Shown here piece by piece: positions 33,836 to 42,260 of a stretch of 64,000 nucleotides of DNA (the stretch's first letter is position 1; each line of letters starts with the position of its first letter). The DNA is taken from assembly GCA_034436755.1 (NCBI GenBank), contig DAOTVB010000090.1, positions 1-64,000 of the forward strand, given 5' to 3'. A model generated the notes under the pieces. It was not told where the DNA came from. It did not search any database and saw only the letters and a list, made by a program, of their open reading frames with translations. The DNA is from CAKZQX01 sp034436755. GTDB taxonomy: Bacteria; Chloroflexota; Chloroflexia; Chloroflexales; Chloroflexaceae. The translations under genes were made by a program, and so were the position numbers.

Positions 33836-33877
33836 CTACCGTGACCAGCCGTGCAACTATAGCCAAGGAGACCCGTC

Positions 33878-34099
33878 ATGATCATGTCCGGCGCAAAAGA
33901 TGCAACCCTGCTCCAGGTGCAGTTGATCGATATTCATGGCACCTACTACTACGATCTGGTCTATGCCCACACCGATGATCAGCAGCCCCGGAGCGCACGC
34001 ATCGGCAAGGAGGATATCTATGCCGACCCGCAGCCCAACGATGCCGTCCGGGTCGCCTACATGATGAATGTTGTAACCGGGGTGCAACGGCGTGGGTAA
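33878..34099 (+). CDS. Small protein, unknown function
   Basis: 73 residues with AAGGAG eight bases before the ATG. Beta-strand pattern with conserved-looking aromatics (LLQVQLIDIHGTYYYDLVYAH, RIGKEDIYADPQPNDAVRVAYMMN). No membrane helix, no known motif. It is convergent with obg, ending 14 bp from its stop. I do not recognise the family; the good ribosome site and codon use argue it is real. Confidence 0.6.
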   Translation: MIMSGAKDATLLQVQLIDIHGTYYYDLVYAHTDDQQPRSARIGKEDIYADPQPNDAVRVAYMMNVVTGVQRRG

Positions 34100-34113
34100 G
34101 TGGCGAAATCGGC

Positions 34114-35424
34114 CTACCCGTATGTTTCGGTTTCGGACCAGGTGAGTTCGGCGTTGCCGATGGCGACCGTGTCACCCTCCTGGACGCCTGCCGCGGCCAG
34201 GGCTTCGCTGATGCCGCTGGCGCGCAGCACACGCTGCACCCGGTCCAGTGCCTCCGGTTGGTCGAAGTTGGTCATGGCGATCAGCCGCTCGATCTTGCGC
34301 CCGCGCACGCGCCAGCCCACTTCGTCCTGCTCAATCGTGAAGAGGTTGGGATCGACCTCCGGGACGGGCCAGGTCAGCGGCGGCTCGTTCGGCTCGGCCG
34401 GCTCGCGCATGGGAGCGGGGAGCGCGCGCAACTCCTCGACCACGCGCCCCAGCACCCGGTCAATGCCCTGGCGGGTCGCCGCCGAGATGGTAAAGCAGTT
34501 TTCGGCGGGCACCGGCAGTTCGCGCTGCAACCGCTCCAGGTTTTCCTGAGCCATCGGCAGGTCCAGCTTGTTGAGCAAGACCAGTTGTGGTCGCCGGGCC
34601 AGTTCGGGCTGGTACTGACGCAGTTCGGCATTGATCTGGTGGTAGTCCTCTAGCGGGTCACGCCCATCCACCCCCGCCGTGTCGATCACATGCAGCAGCA
34701 GGCGGGTGCGCTCCACATGGCGCAGGAAGTCGAAGCCCAGCCCCACCCCGCGATGCGCGCCCTCAATCAGGCCGGGGATATCGGCGACCACAAAGCGCTC
34801 GTAGCCCACCTCAACCAGTCCCAGGTTGGGTTGCAGCGTGGTAAAGGGATAGTTGGCAATCTTGGGGCGGGCCGCGCTGATGATCGAGAGCAGCGTGCTC
34901 TTCCCGGCGTTAGGAAAGCCCACCAATCCAACGTCGGCAATCAGCTTGAGTTCCAGTTCTAGTTCCAGTTCCTCACCCGGTTCGCCCAGTTCGGCGATCC
35001 GCGGTGCCTGGCGGGTGGAGCTGGTAAAATGGATATTGCCCAGGCCGCCCTTGCCGCCATGCGCCGCCAGCAGCCGCTGCCCCGGTCGCTCCAGATCAAT
35101 CATGTAGGTTTCGCCGTCAATCGTTGCGCGCACCAGCGTCCCCGGCGGCACCTGCACCTCCAGATCGCTACCCTGGCGGCCCTGCTGATTATTTTTGTTT
35201 CCGTGTCCACCATTTTCGGCAGTAAATTTCTTTTTATAACGGAAGGGCAGCAGCGTATTCAACTGCGGATCGGCCACCAGGTAGATATGCCCCCCGCGCC
35301 CGCCATCGCCGCCGCTGGGACCGCCGCGCGGCACATACTTCTCCCGGCGGAACGCGGCGGAGCCATTCCCGCCGTTGCCCGACCGCACCGTAATTGTCAC
35401 CTGATCGAATAACTCACCAGCCAT
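34114..35424 (-). CDS. obg: GTPase Obg/CgtA
   Basis: 436 residues with all three Obg parts. The Gly-rich N-terminal Obg fold covers about 1-158 (VRSGNGGNGSAAFRREKYVPRGGPSGGDGGRGG). The GTPase domain covers 160-335 (G1 GFPNAGKST, G2 PFTTLQPNLG, G3 DIPGLIEGAHRG, NKLD in LVLLNKLDLP, and SAAT). A C-terminal OCT domain follows (about 355-430: FTIEQDEVGWRVRGRKIERLIAMTNFDQPEA). Obg helps late 50S ribosome assembly and stress control. The OCT domain is not universal; its presence matches Gram-positive and Chloroflexota forms. Start ATG 35424 with GGAAG upstream. Confidence 0.95.
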   Translation of the reverse strand: MAGELFDQVTITVRSGNGGNGSAAFRREKYVPRGGPSGGDGGRGGHIYLVADPQLNTLLPFRYKKKFTAENGGHGNKNNQQGRQGSDLEVQVPPGTLVRATIDGETYMIDLERPGQRLLAAHGGKGGLGNIHFTSSTRQAPRIAELGEPGEELELELELKLIADVGLVGFPNAGKSTLLSIISAARPKIANYPFTTLQPNLGLVEVGYERFVVADIPGLIEGAHRGVGLGFDFLRHVERTRLLLHVIDTAGVDGRDPLEDYHQINAELRQYQPELARRPQLVLLNKLDLPMAQENLERLQRELPVPAENCFTISAATRQGIDRVLGRVVEELRALPAPMREPAEPNEPPLTWPVPEVDPNLFTIEQDEVGWRVRGRKIERLIAMTNFDQPEALDRVQRVLRASGISEALAAAGVQEGDTVAIGNAELTWSETETYG

Positions 35425-35439
35425 AGATTTCTTCCCAAC

Positions 35440-35480
35440 AAAAAGCGCCAGTCCGACAGCGCTCCTGTCGCTACTGACGC
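35440..35480 (-). terminator. Rho-independent terminator after tatA
   Basis: On the minus strand a stem of about 14 pairs (35445-35459 with 35465-35480, two mismatches) is followed by TTTTT. It separates tatA from obg. Confidence 0.75.
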
Positions 35481-35555
35481 AGTTACTGCTAACCTGAACT
35501 CACCTGGACAACCAGACCACCGGCGCGGGCGGAAGGGCCGGCGCGCGGGTTGGGT

Positions 35556-35762
35556 TTACTCGGCCACCGATGAGGGAGCCTTCTGATCGTTGTTCTGCTC
35601 GGCGCGCTCCAGCTTCGCCTGAGTCGACTCGTCGTCGCGTACCGCCTTCTTAAACTCGCGGATACTGCTGCCAATCGCCCCGCCGATCCCGGCGATGCGG
35701 CCGGCCCCAAAGATCGCGATCACAATTGCCAGAATAATCAACAGTTCCCAGGGTCCGATCAT
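35556..35762 (-). CDS. tatA: Twin-arginine translocase subunit TatA
   Basis: 68 residues: a single N-terminal membrane helix (ELLIILAIVIAIFGAGRI) followed by the amphipathic helix (GGAIGSSIREFKKAVRDDES) and an acidic tail, the standard TatA/E form. The FG hinge motif lies between the two helices. TatA forms the pore of the Tat export system for folded proteins. No tatC is nearby. Its promoter lies in the 3' end of the upstream glycosyltransferase gene. Confidence 0.92.
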   Translation of the reverse strand: MIGPWELLIILAIVIAIFGAGRIAGIGGAIGSSIREFKKAVRDDESTQAKLERAEQNNDQKAPSSVAE

Positions 35763-35893
35763 ACTTCACCCCTTATCGTCTAGTTTTGTTTGTTTCTGAA
35801 GCGAGGCACCAGTAGCATAACGCCCGCTGACCATGGGGAACGACGTGATGGTGCCGGAGAGCCGTATAGCGCTTGCCTGTGTATACTAATGCC

Positions 35894-35899
35894 ATTATA
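35894..35899 (-). promoter_or_regulatory. Probable -10 box for tatA
   Basis: Consensus TATAAT on the minus strand about 130 bp before tatA, at the very end of the glycosyltransferase gene. Confidence 0.4.
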
Positions 35900-37046
35900 C
35901 CGCATGCATAGGCGCTGTCAAACCTGCCTGCCCGTAGGCGTCCCGGGTGCGTTCGGCGGTGGTGCGCCAGGCGAACTGCTGTGCGCGGCGTAGACCCCGT
36001 TCGCGCAGGTCGGCGTGCAGAAAATCATCGTTGAGCAGGCGCATAATCGCGGCCGCCAGGGCATCAACATCCGTGGGTGCAACCATCAGGCCGGCGTCAC
36101 CAACCACCTCAGGCAGACTGGAACTGTTGGAGGTGACGACCGGCGTCCCACAGGCCATCGCCTCTAGCGGCGGCATCCCAAAGCCCTCGTAGAGCGAGGG
36201 AAAGACAAACAGCCGTGCCGCAGCATACCAGAGCGGCAGCTCTTCCTCATCCAGGTAGCCCACAAAATGCACCTGGTCGCGCAGACCGAGTGCCTCCAGC
36301 CGGGCAAAGACGGCGTCATACATCCAGCCCTTGCCACCCCCGACCAGCAGCGGCACCGTGCTCCGGCGGGCAACCTGGGCATAGGCATCCAGCAGCGTCG
36401 TTAGATTCTTGCGCGGCTCCAGCGTGCCGACATAGAGCACAAATTGCTCCGGCAGGCGGTGGCGGGTGCGAAATGCCGCCAGTGCCTCAGCCGCAGGTGG
36501 GCGAAAGTGCGCCCGCGCCGCATTGGGCGTGACGACCACCCGCTCGGCGGGCACTCCCAGCAACCCGACCACCTCGCGCTTCGTATGCTCCGAGACGGCC
36601 AGAATGCGCGTGGCCCGACGGACGCTCACCCGCGTCGCCAGATCCAGGTAGGTCCGGTTGTAGGAGCGAAAGGTGTAGGGGAAGCGGATAAACGCCAGGT
36701 CGTGAATCGTCACCACGCTGGGCACGGGGCATGCCAGGGGCACAACATTCAAGGTGCCATGGAACAGGTCGGCCCGCTGCCGGCGTAAGATCAACGGTGC
36801 CAGGAACTGCTCCCAGGGAATGCGCACACGCGGATTAATGGTAGGGAAACGACTGGGCTGGACAGTGAAGTGGGGCGGCAATCCCAGCGCCGCCGCATCC
36901 AGCCCGCGGGTGGTAAAGATCGTGTACTGATTGGTCTGATCTACGCGGGCCAGATGTTGCAGCAGTTGTTCGATGTAGTGCGAGACGCCCGCGCGGCGAA
37001 ACGAGCGTGTATGGGCCAGCAGATGAGCGTTAATCGCAATATGCAT
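35895..37046 (-). CDS. Glycosyltransferase family 1 (GT4-type)
   Basis: 383 residues with the GT-B fold. The N-terminal half has GVSHYIEQLLQHLA and TIHDLAFIRFPYTF. The donor-binding half has LYVGTLEPRKNLTTLLDAYA, LLVGGGKGW, HFVGYLDEEELPLWYAAARLF, the EX7E-type motif SLYEGFGMPPLEAMACGTPVV and SSLPEVVGDAGL. It is a retaining transferase likely using a nucleotide sugar such as GDP-mannose or UDP-glucose, probably for surface polysaccharide or glycolipid; acceptor unknown. No other polysaccharide genes adjoin it. Confidence 0.88.
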   Translation of the reverse strand: MHIAINAHLLAHTRSFRRAGVSHYIEQLLQHLARVDQTNQYTIFTTRGLDAAALGLPPHFTVQPSRFPTINPRVRIPWEQFLAPLILRRQRADLFHGTLNVVPLACPVPSVVTIHDLAFIRFPYTFRSYNRTYLDLATRVSVRRATRILAVSEHTKREVVGLLGVPAERVVVTPNAARAHFRPPAAEALAAFRTRHRLPEQFVLYVGTLEPRKNLTTLLDAYAQVARRSTVPLLVGGGKGWMYDAVFARLEALGLRDQVHFVGYLDEEELPLWYAAARLFVFPSLYEGFGMPPLEAMACGTPVVTSNSSSLPEVVGDAGLMVAPTDVDALAAAIMRLLNDDFLHADLRERGLRRAQQFAWRTTAERTRDAYGQAGLTAPMHAV

Positions 37047-37086
37047 ATCGGTCTTCTACCCTGCCAAACGCGGGATCGCCTGACGC

Positions 37087-37147
37087 ACGTCAGCATTGGT
37101 CGTTGCGCGGTTTTCGCTCATGTCGTGTTCTTCGTGGTCCAAACTTC
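37087..37147. repeat. 60-bp segment shared with MITE copy H
   Basis: The reverse complement of this stretch (TTGGACCACGAAGAACACGA, then CATGAGCGAAAACCGCGCAA and CCAATGCTGAC) matches 50149-50210 inside MITE copy H with few changes. It lies just upstream of MITE copy D. Confidence 0.65.
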
Positions 37148-37170
37148 CACTGCATAACTCCCATTATTGA

Positions 37171-37365
37171 CACGCGTTACGCGGTGTGTGTTCAAACCGG
37201 GCATTTGACCCGATGAAAACCCGATTCGCCTGCGGCAGCATGGTACGTTTTTATCTTTTTCACAAAAATTTGGCTCTGTGAGCCAAATTTTTGCGAAAAA
37301 GGATGTCCAGTTCCGCCCTGCCGGAGGCGAAATGTCCTTCCGGGTTTGTGACCGCGTACGTCGTG
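37171..37365. mobile_element. MITE-like palindromic element, copy D (inverted)
   Basis: 195 bp from CACGCGTTACGCGGT to ACCGCGTACGTCGTG. Central 22-bp stem (37255-37276 with 37280-37301) with loop TGT and a single A-C mismatch; the stem sequence (AAATTTGGCTC) is unique to this copy. Confidence 0.8.
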
Positions 37366-37380
37366 CATAATTAATTATAG

Positions 37381-37389
37381 TGCTATGAT
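37381..37389 (+). promoter_or_regulatory. Extended -10 promoter of the PASTA kinase gene
   Basis: TGCTATGAT about 80 bp upstream of the kinase start, just outside MITE copy D; same form as other extended -10 boxes in the window. Confidence 0.5.
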
Positions 37390-37467
37390 AGAGATGAGTA
37401 GCGCGGCGCGTGTAGGCAGAGCGGCGCGTGCTCAGTGTACCATAGATGAAATGAACCAGTAATCCCC

Positions 37468-39339
37468 ATGCAACCAATTCTTCTCGATAATCGATATGAG
37501 CTTGAACATAAGCTGGGCGAAGGTGGTATGGCAACCGTCTACCGGGGGCGCGACCAGCGGCTCAACCGGCAGGTTGCCATCAAGGTGCTGCATAGCCACT
37601 ATGTCGGTGATCCCGACTTTCTCCAGCGGTTTGAGCATGAAGCGCAGGCGGCGGCCCTCCTCAACCATCCCAATGTCGTCAATGTCTATGATGTGGGACA
37701 GGATGGGACGATGCACTACATCGTCATGGAGTATGTGGAGGGAACGAACCTCAAAACCTTGATCAATCAGTCGGCTCCTCTGCCGGTAGACCAGGCGGTG
37801 ACGATTGCCGGCGAAATTGCACGCGGGCTGGCAGCGGCCCACAAACTGGGGCTGATCCACCGGGATATCAAGCCGCAGAATATTATGATTGAGACCGGCG
37901 GCCAGGTCCATATTACCGATTTTGGGATCGCCAAGAGCAATTTTAGCACAACCCTGACCCAGACCGGCATCACTTTTGGGACCGCCGACTATATCTCACC
38001 GGAGCAGGCCCGTGGCGAACGGGCCACCCCCCAGTCGGATATCTATGCGCTGGGGGTGACGCTCTACGAGATGTTGACCGGGCGGCTCCCCTTTATTGCG
38101 GAAAATGCCGTCGCCGTGGCAATGCAACACGTCAGTGCGGCCCCGCCGTCACCGCGCCAGTTCAATCCGCAGGTGCCGGCACAACTTGAGACACTGGTGC
38201 TGCGGGCGATGTCCAAGAATCCCGTTGAGCGGCCCGCCAACGCGGAGGAATTTGCTCGCCTGCTCACCAACTATCGCAGCATCGCCACACAGGATACCAC
38301 CTTCAATCCCAACCTGATGCAGCGCCCGGCCCCGCCCCGCCCGGTAAATCCCGCCGCACCGCCTCCCCCTCCCGTTAGCTCCGGTAGTGGCAGTGGGGGT
38401 GGGAGCAGTAGCAGCAGCACCAGCGGACGAATGACGGTCCCGCCGCCGCGTCCGGCCGTTGCCCGCGCGCCGCGTCAGCAGGGGCCGGGGTGTGGCACAT
38501 TTATCGTGGGCTCGCTGCTGCTGGCCGGCGTGCTGGGCCTGGTTTTGCTCTTCAGCAGCGGCACTTTTGGCGAGTTATTCGCCAGTACCGGCGATCCGGC
38601 GCGTGCGCCCCGGGCTACACCGCTCCCCGGTACCCCAACTGTCACTGTTACTACCACCACTACAACTACGCCAACGCCAACACCTTCACCAACACCCACG
38701 CCGGAACTGGTCACGGTACCGAATATCGTTGGACGGACCGAGGTTCAGGCGCGGGATCTGCTGGCGCAGGAAGATCTGATCGGTGTCGCGGGCGAACCTC
38801 GCCATAGCAGCGAGTCGCTCGGGCAGGTCATAGAGCAGTCCGTACCGGCAGGGACGCAGATCGAAGCGGGGCAATCCGTTACCTACATCCTGAGCCTGGG
38901 CCCTAACCTGGTGGAGGTGCCTGATCTGAGCGGCGTACGGCTTGATTTTGCGCGCCAACAGGCCGAGCAGCGCGGTCTGAGTGTCAATGTCGTAGAGCAG
39001 CCAAGCCGGCAGGTCAGCGAAGGGTTTGTGATCCGGCAAGACCCCCGAGCGGGGTTACGGCTGCAGCCTGGTGATACGGTTGCACTGGTTGTGAGTATTG
39101 GCGACAAAGTCCAGGTGCCGGAGTTAACCGGGATGCGCGAAGATGCGGCAAAAGCGCGTCTGGCGCAAACGGATGGCCTGTCGTGGATCTATACCGATCT
39201 GCAGAATAGCCCTGATCTGGCGCGCTACCGCCCCGGCGATGTTGTCAGCATGTCCAACGCCCAGGGTAATCCCATTCAGGCGGGGGACTGGGTGCCACGC
39301 GGTACGCAGATTGTGCTGGGTGTACGCGGCGGTGGCTAA
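37468..39339 (+). CDS. Ser/Thr protein kinase with PASTA domains (PknB/PrkC type)
   Basis: 623 residues. Kinase domain 8-270: Gly-loop GEGGMATVYRG, ATP lysine K39, catalytic H131-R-D133-I-K135-P-Q-N, D151FG, SPEQARG. A Pro/Ser/Gly-rich juxtamembrane linker follows, then a membrane helix at about 344-366 (FIVGSLLLAGVLGLVLLF). Outside lie a Thr-rich stalk (TVTVTTTTTTTPTPTPSPTP) and three PASTA repeats (VTVPNIVGRTEVQARDLLAQ, VEVPDLSGVRLDFARQQAEQ, VQVPELTGMREDAAKARLAQ). PASTA kinases sense muropeptides or lipid II and control cell-wall growth. lepB follows 30 bp later, probably co-transcribed. Confidence 0.93.
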   Translation: MQPILLDNRYELEHKLGEGGMATVYRGRDQRLNRQVAIKVLHSHYVGDPDFLQRFEHEAQAAALLNHPNVVNVYDVGQDGTMHYIVMEYVEGTNLKTLINQSAPLPVDQAVTIAGEIARGLAAAHKLGLIHRDIKPQNIMIETGGQVHITDFGIAKSNFSTTLTQTGITFGTADYISPEQARGERATPQSDIYALGVTLYEMLTGRLPFIAENAVAVAMQHVSAAPPSPRQFNPQVPAQLETLVLRAMSKNPVERPANAEEFARLLTNYRSIATQDTTFNPNLMQRPAPPRPVNPAAPPPPPVSSGSGSGGGSSSSSTSGRMTVPPPRPAVARAPRQQGPGCGTFIVGSLLLAGVLGLVLLFSSGTFGELFASTGDPARAPRATPLPGTPTVTVTTTTTTTPTPTPSPTPTPELVTVPNIVGRTEVQARDLLAQEDLIGVAGEPRHSSESLGQVIEQSVPAGTQIEAGQSVTYILSLGPNLVEVPDLSGVRLDFARQQAEQRGLSVNVVEQPSRQVSEGFVIRQDPRAGLRLQPGDTVALVVSIGDKVQVPELTGMREDAAKARLAQTDGLSWIYTDLQNSPDLARYRPGDVVSMSNAQGNPIQAGDWVPRGTQIVLGVRGGG

Positions 39340-39369
39340 TCGCAGCAAGGAGAGAGGTGAGGTTTACCG

Positions 39370-40071
39370 TTGACAGAGGAACGCCAACCATTGCCGGGGC
39401 CGGAACAGGGCATTTATTATGAGCCGCGCCGCGCTTCCGTTCATGATCTCCCCGGGTTGCCGGCGACTCTGCCCGTAACAGCAACGGCGGAACGACAGCC
39501 TGCCCAGTATACCCTGTTTGAGTTGCTCCAGAATCTGATGCAGGTGCTGCTCTTTTTTCTGATCTTTAGCTCACTTATCGGGCGCTTTGAAATCCGCCAG
39601 TCGAGTATGGAGCCCAACTTTCACGAGGGGCAGCGCGTGATGGTCAGCCAGGTCGGGAGTTTCTGGTTGCACCATTTTGCCCACCGTGCTCAGGCATCCG
39701 GTGAGAACGAGCAAGAGTTGCTGGGACTCGAACGGGGACAGGTGGTCGTCTTCTTCGATAATGCGGAGCTTACGGGTGATGCGCTGATCAAGCGCCTGAT
39801 CGGGGTGCCGGGAGATACGATTGAGATCCGTGACGGCGAAGTGCGTGTCAACGGCGAACCACTGACCGAACCCTATGTCAATGGAGCTACCACCCGTTGC
39901 AGCGCCTACTGCGGCCCCCTGACCTTAGGCCCGGACGAGTTTTTCTTTATGGGCGACAATCGGGGCGTCAGCCGGGACTCCCGCGCGTTTGGGACGATCC
40001 CCGCCGACCAGATTGTCGGGCGGTTGATTGTGCGCTTCTGGCCGCTGGACGAGTTTGCCCTCTACCTGTAG
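39370..40071 (+). CDS. lepB: Signal peptidase I
   Basis: 233 residues: a cytoplasmic N-terminus, one membrane helix (LMQVLLFFLIFSSLIGRF) and the S26 protease domain with Ser79 (QSSMEPNFHEGQRV) and Lys141 (DALIKRLIGVPGD) as catalytic dyad, and box E MGDNRGVSRDSRAFG. It cleaves signal peptides of exported proteins. The start is TTG at 39370 with AGGTGAGG upstream; no ATG occurs before residue 57, so a TTG start is needed to keep the membrane helix. Confidence 0.93.
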   Translation: MTEERQPLPGPEQGIYYEPRRASVHDLPGLPATLPVTATAERQPAQYTLFELLQNLMQVLLFFLIFSSLIGRFEIRQSSMEPNFHEGQRVMVSQVGSFWLHHFAHRAQASGENEQELLGLERGQVVVFFDNAELTGDALIKRLIGVPGDTIEIRDGEVRVNGEPLTEPYVNGATTRCSAYCGPLTLGPDEFFFMGDNRGVSRDSRAFGTIPADQIVGRLIVRFWPLDEFALYL

Positions 40072-40125
40072 CGTAGACCTGCGCGCCGCAGCAGGAGCCA
40101 TTCCCCGGTCTGACCTGCTGCGGCC

Positions 40126-40857
40126 CTATGTTCCCCCGGCCACACTCTCGTGTGCTTCTTCGACCAACTGCCCCTCGCGCAGCCGGAACACCCGGTTGGC
40201 CAGCGCCACCGCATCGGGGCTGTGTGTCACCATCAGCATGGTCTTTCCCGCCTGCCGGGTAAGCGTTCCCAGCAGATCGAGCACCTGCGCACTGGTTTCG
40301 CTGTCCAGGTTGCCGGTGGGCTCGTCCGCCAGCACCAGCAGCGGATCATGCACCAGCGCCCGCGCAATCGCTACCCGCTGTTGCTCCCCACCGCTGAGCC
40401 GGTCGGGATAGCTCTGACCGCGATCCGCCAGGCCCACCCGCGCCAATAGATCAACTGCCGCCTGCCGATCATGCGGGGCCGTGCGTCCGTTCAACTCCAG
40501 CGGCAAGAGCAGATTCTCCAGCACCGTCAGGGTCGGTACCAGGTTAAAGAATTGAAACACAAAGCCAATATTGCGCCGCCGGAAGATCGTCCGTGCATGC
40601 TCCGACAGCCGGGTGAGCGGCTGGTCATCAATCCAGACCTCACCGTTGGTAGGGGTATCGATCCCACTCAGCAGGTTGAGCAGGGTACTCTTGCCACTGC
40701 CGCTCTTGCCCAGCAGCACCACTGTTTCCCCTCGCGCAAACGTTGTGCTGAGCTCGTGTAGCACCGTATGCCGCCGTCCGGCCTCCTCATAGCTTTTGCT
40801 GATGCGGTCAAGGCAGATCAGCGGCGGTTTGCCGTTGGACTGTTCTATCTGTTTCAT
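40126..40857 (-). CDS. LolD/MacB-type ABC transporter ATPase (orphan)
   Basis: 243 residues. Walker A LGKSGSGKSTLLN, Q-loop FVFQFFNLVPTLTVLENL (typical of the LolD/MacB/FtsE group), signature LSGGEQQRVAIARALVHDP, Walker B LVLADEPTGNLD, H-loop MVTHSPDA. These ATPases drive MacB-type mechanotransmission or lipoprotein release. No permease gene adjoins it, so the partner must be elsewhere. Promoter TATAAT at 40896-40901. Confidence 0.88.
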   Translation of the reverse strand: MKQIEQSNGKPPLICLDRISKSYEEAGRRHTVLHELSTTFARGETVVLLGKSGSGKSTLLNLLSGIDTPTNGEVWIDDQPLTRLSEHARTIFRRRNIGFVFQFFNLVPTLTVLENLLLPLELNGRTAPHDRQAAVDLLARVGLADRGQSYPDRLSGGEQQRVAIARALVHDPLLVLADEPTGNLDSETSAQVLDLLGTLTRQAGKTMLMVTHSPDAVALANRVFRLREGQLVEEAHESVAGGT

Positions 40858-40895
40858 AGTTCTGTTCTATTCCAGTTGTTTGTCTGCTTTTTTTC

Positions 40896-40901
40896 ATTAT
40901 A
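40896..40901 (-). promoter_or_regulatory. -10 box for the LolD-like gene
   Basis: TATAAT on the minus strand about 40 bp before the start codon; one side of a divergent promoter pair. Confidence 0.5.
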
Positions 40902-40946
40902 CCCCTGATTCCGCAGCCTGCCTGAAGCTATCAGTCCCGTCAGCCA

Positions 40947-40955
40947 TGCTATAAT
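40947..40955 (+). promoter_or_regulatory. Extended -10 promoter of the Tm-1-like operon
   Basis: TGCTATAAT about 70 bp before the gene at 41028; the other side of the divergent pair. Confidence 0.55.
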
Positions 40956-41027
40956 CGGTTGGCGGATACGTGGGGCAGTGCCGCCTCATAGCGAAGCGCA
41001 GGAACAACGAAGTGAGAGAGGAAGATT

Positions 41028-42260
41028 ATGGCAACGGTGGTACTGATTGGCACCCTTGACACTAAAGGTCAGGAGTATGACTATCTGCGAGCATGCCTGA
41101 CCGGGTTGGGTTGCGCCGTCACACTGGTTGACGTAGGTGTGCTGGGCCAGCCCCAGGCCAACCCCGACATTCCCCGCGAGCGTGTAGCCGCAACTGGTGG
41201 TCGGCAACTGGCCGACCTGGTCCGGACCGCTGACCGGGGCGCGGCGATTGAAGTCATGGCGCAGGGCGCGGCCACGATTGTGCTGGATCTGTTTCAGCAG
41301 GGTCAGTTGCAAGGCGTGCTGGCTGTCGGTGGTTCGGGTGGTTCCGCTCTGGCAACACACGCGATGCAGGCGCTGCCGGTAGGCGTACCCAAGCTGATGG
41401 TCTCCACGATGGCTGCCGGCGATACGCGCCCCTATGTCGGCGCAGTGGATATTACGATGATGTACTCGGTGGTCGATATTGCCGGGCTGAACCGCATCTC
41501 CGAGCGCATCCTGACCAATGCTGCCGCCGCGATAGCGGGAATGGCCCGATCCTATGCCGATGTGGACCAGTCGGCGACCGCCAGCAAGCCGCTGATCGGT
41601 GCGACGATGTTTGGTGTTACCACCCCTGCCGTGACAAAGGCCCGCCAAGTGCTGGAAGCCCACGGCTACGAGGTGCTGGTCTTTCATGCCACCGGCACGG
41701 GAGGCAAATCGATGGAAGCCCTGGTCAACGGCGGTTTTCTGGCGGGTGTGCTTGATCTGACGACAACCGAACTGGCGGATGAACTGGTTGGCGGGGTACT
41801 CTCGGCCGGGCCGGCTCGTCTGGAGGCCGCCGGTGCGATGCAACTGCCTCAGGTGGTTTCGTTAGGCGCACTCGATATGGTCAACTTTGGCGCGTTCGAT
41901 AGTGTGCCGCCCCAGTTCAAGGAGCGCAATCTCTACAAACACAACCCGACTGTCACCCTGATGCGGACCACCCCCACCGAAACCGCCGAGTTGGGCCGGA
42001 TCATCGCACGCAAGCTCAACCAGGCGCAGGGACCGGTGGCGCTATTTCTCCCGCTCAAGGGCGTCTCGCTGATTGCCACCGCCGGTCAGCCATTCTACGA
42101 CCCGGAAGCCGACCAGTCATTGATCGATAGCCTGCTGGCAGATCTGGACACCGACCGGGTTGAAGTTCACCAGTTCGATCAAGATATCAACGATCCGCAG
42201 TTTGCGACGGCAATGGCAAATCGTCTCCATGAAATGATTACCGCAGGAGGGCAGGCATGA
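41028..42260 (+). CDS. Tm-1-like ATP-binding protein (UPF0261)
   Basis: 410 residues, the full length of the UPF0261 family. Starts with VVLIGTLDTKGQEYDYLRACL; internal blocks include LDLFQQGQLQGVLAVGGSGGSALATHAMQ, KLMVSTMAAGDTRPYVG, FGVTTPAVTKARQVLEAHGYEVLVFHATGTGGKSMEAL and VVSLGALDMVNFG. It corresponds to the N-terminal half of the plant Tm-1 resistance protein. Its enzymatic role is not established. The next gene, which overlaps by ATGA, encodes what matches the C-terminal half of Tm-1, so the two products very likely form one complex. Confidence 0.85.
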   Translation: MATVVLIGTLDTKGQEYDYLRACLTGLGCAVTLVDVGVLGQPQANPDIPRERVAATGGRQLADLVRTADRGAAIEVMAQGAATIVLDLFQQGQLQGVLAVGGSGGSALATHAMQALPVGVPKLMVSTMAAGDTRPYVGAVDITMMYSVVDIAGLNRISERILTNAAAAIAGMARSYADVDQSATASKPLIGATMFGVTTPAVTKARQVLEAHGYEVLVFHATGTGGKSMEALVNGGFLAGVLDLTTTELADELVGGVLSAGPARLEAAGAMQLPQVVSLGALDMVNFGAFDSVPPQFKERNLYKHNPTVTLMRTTPTETAELGRIIARKLNQAQGPVALFLPLKGVSLIATAGQPFYDPEADQSLIDSLLADLDTDRVEVHQFDQDINDPQFATAMANRLHEMITAGGQA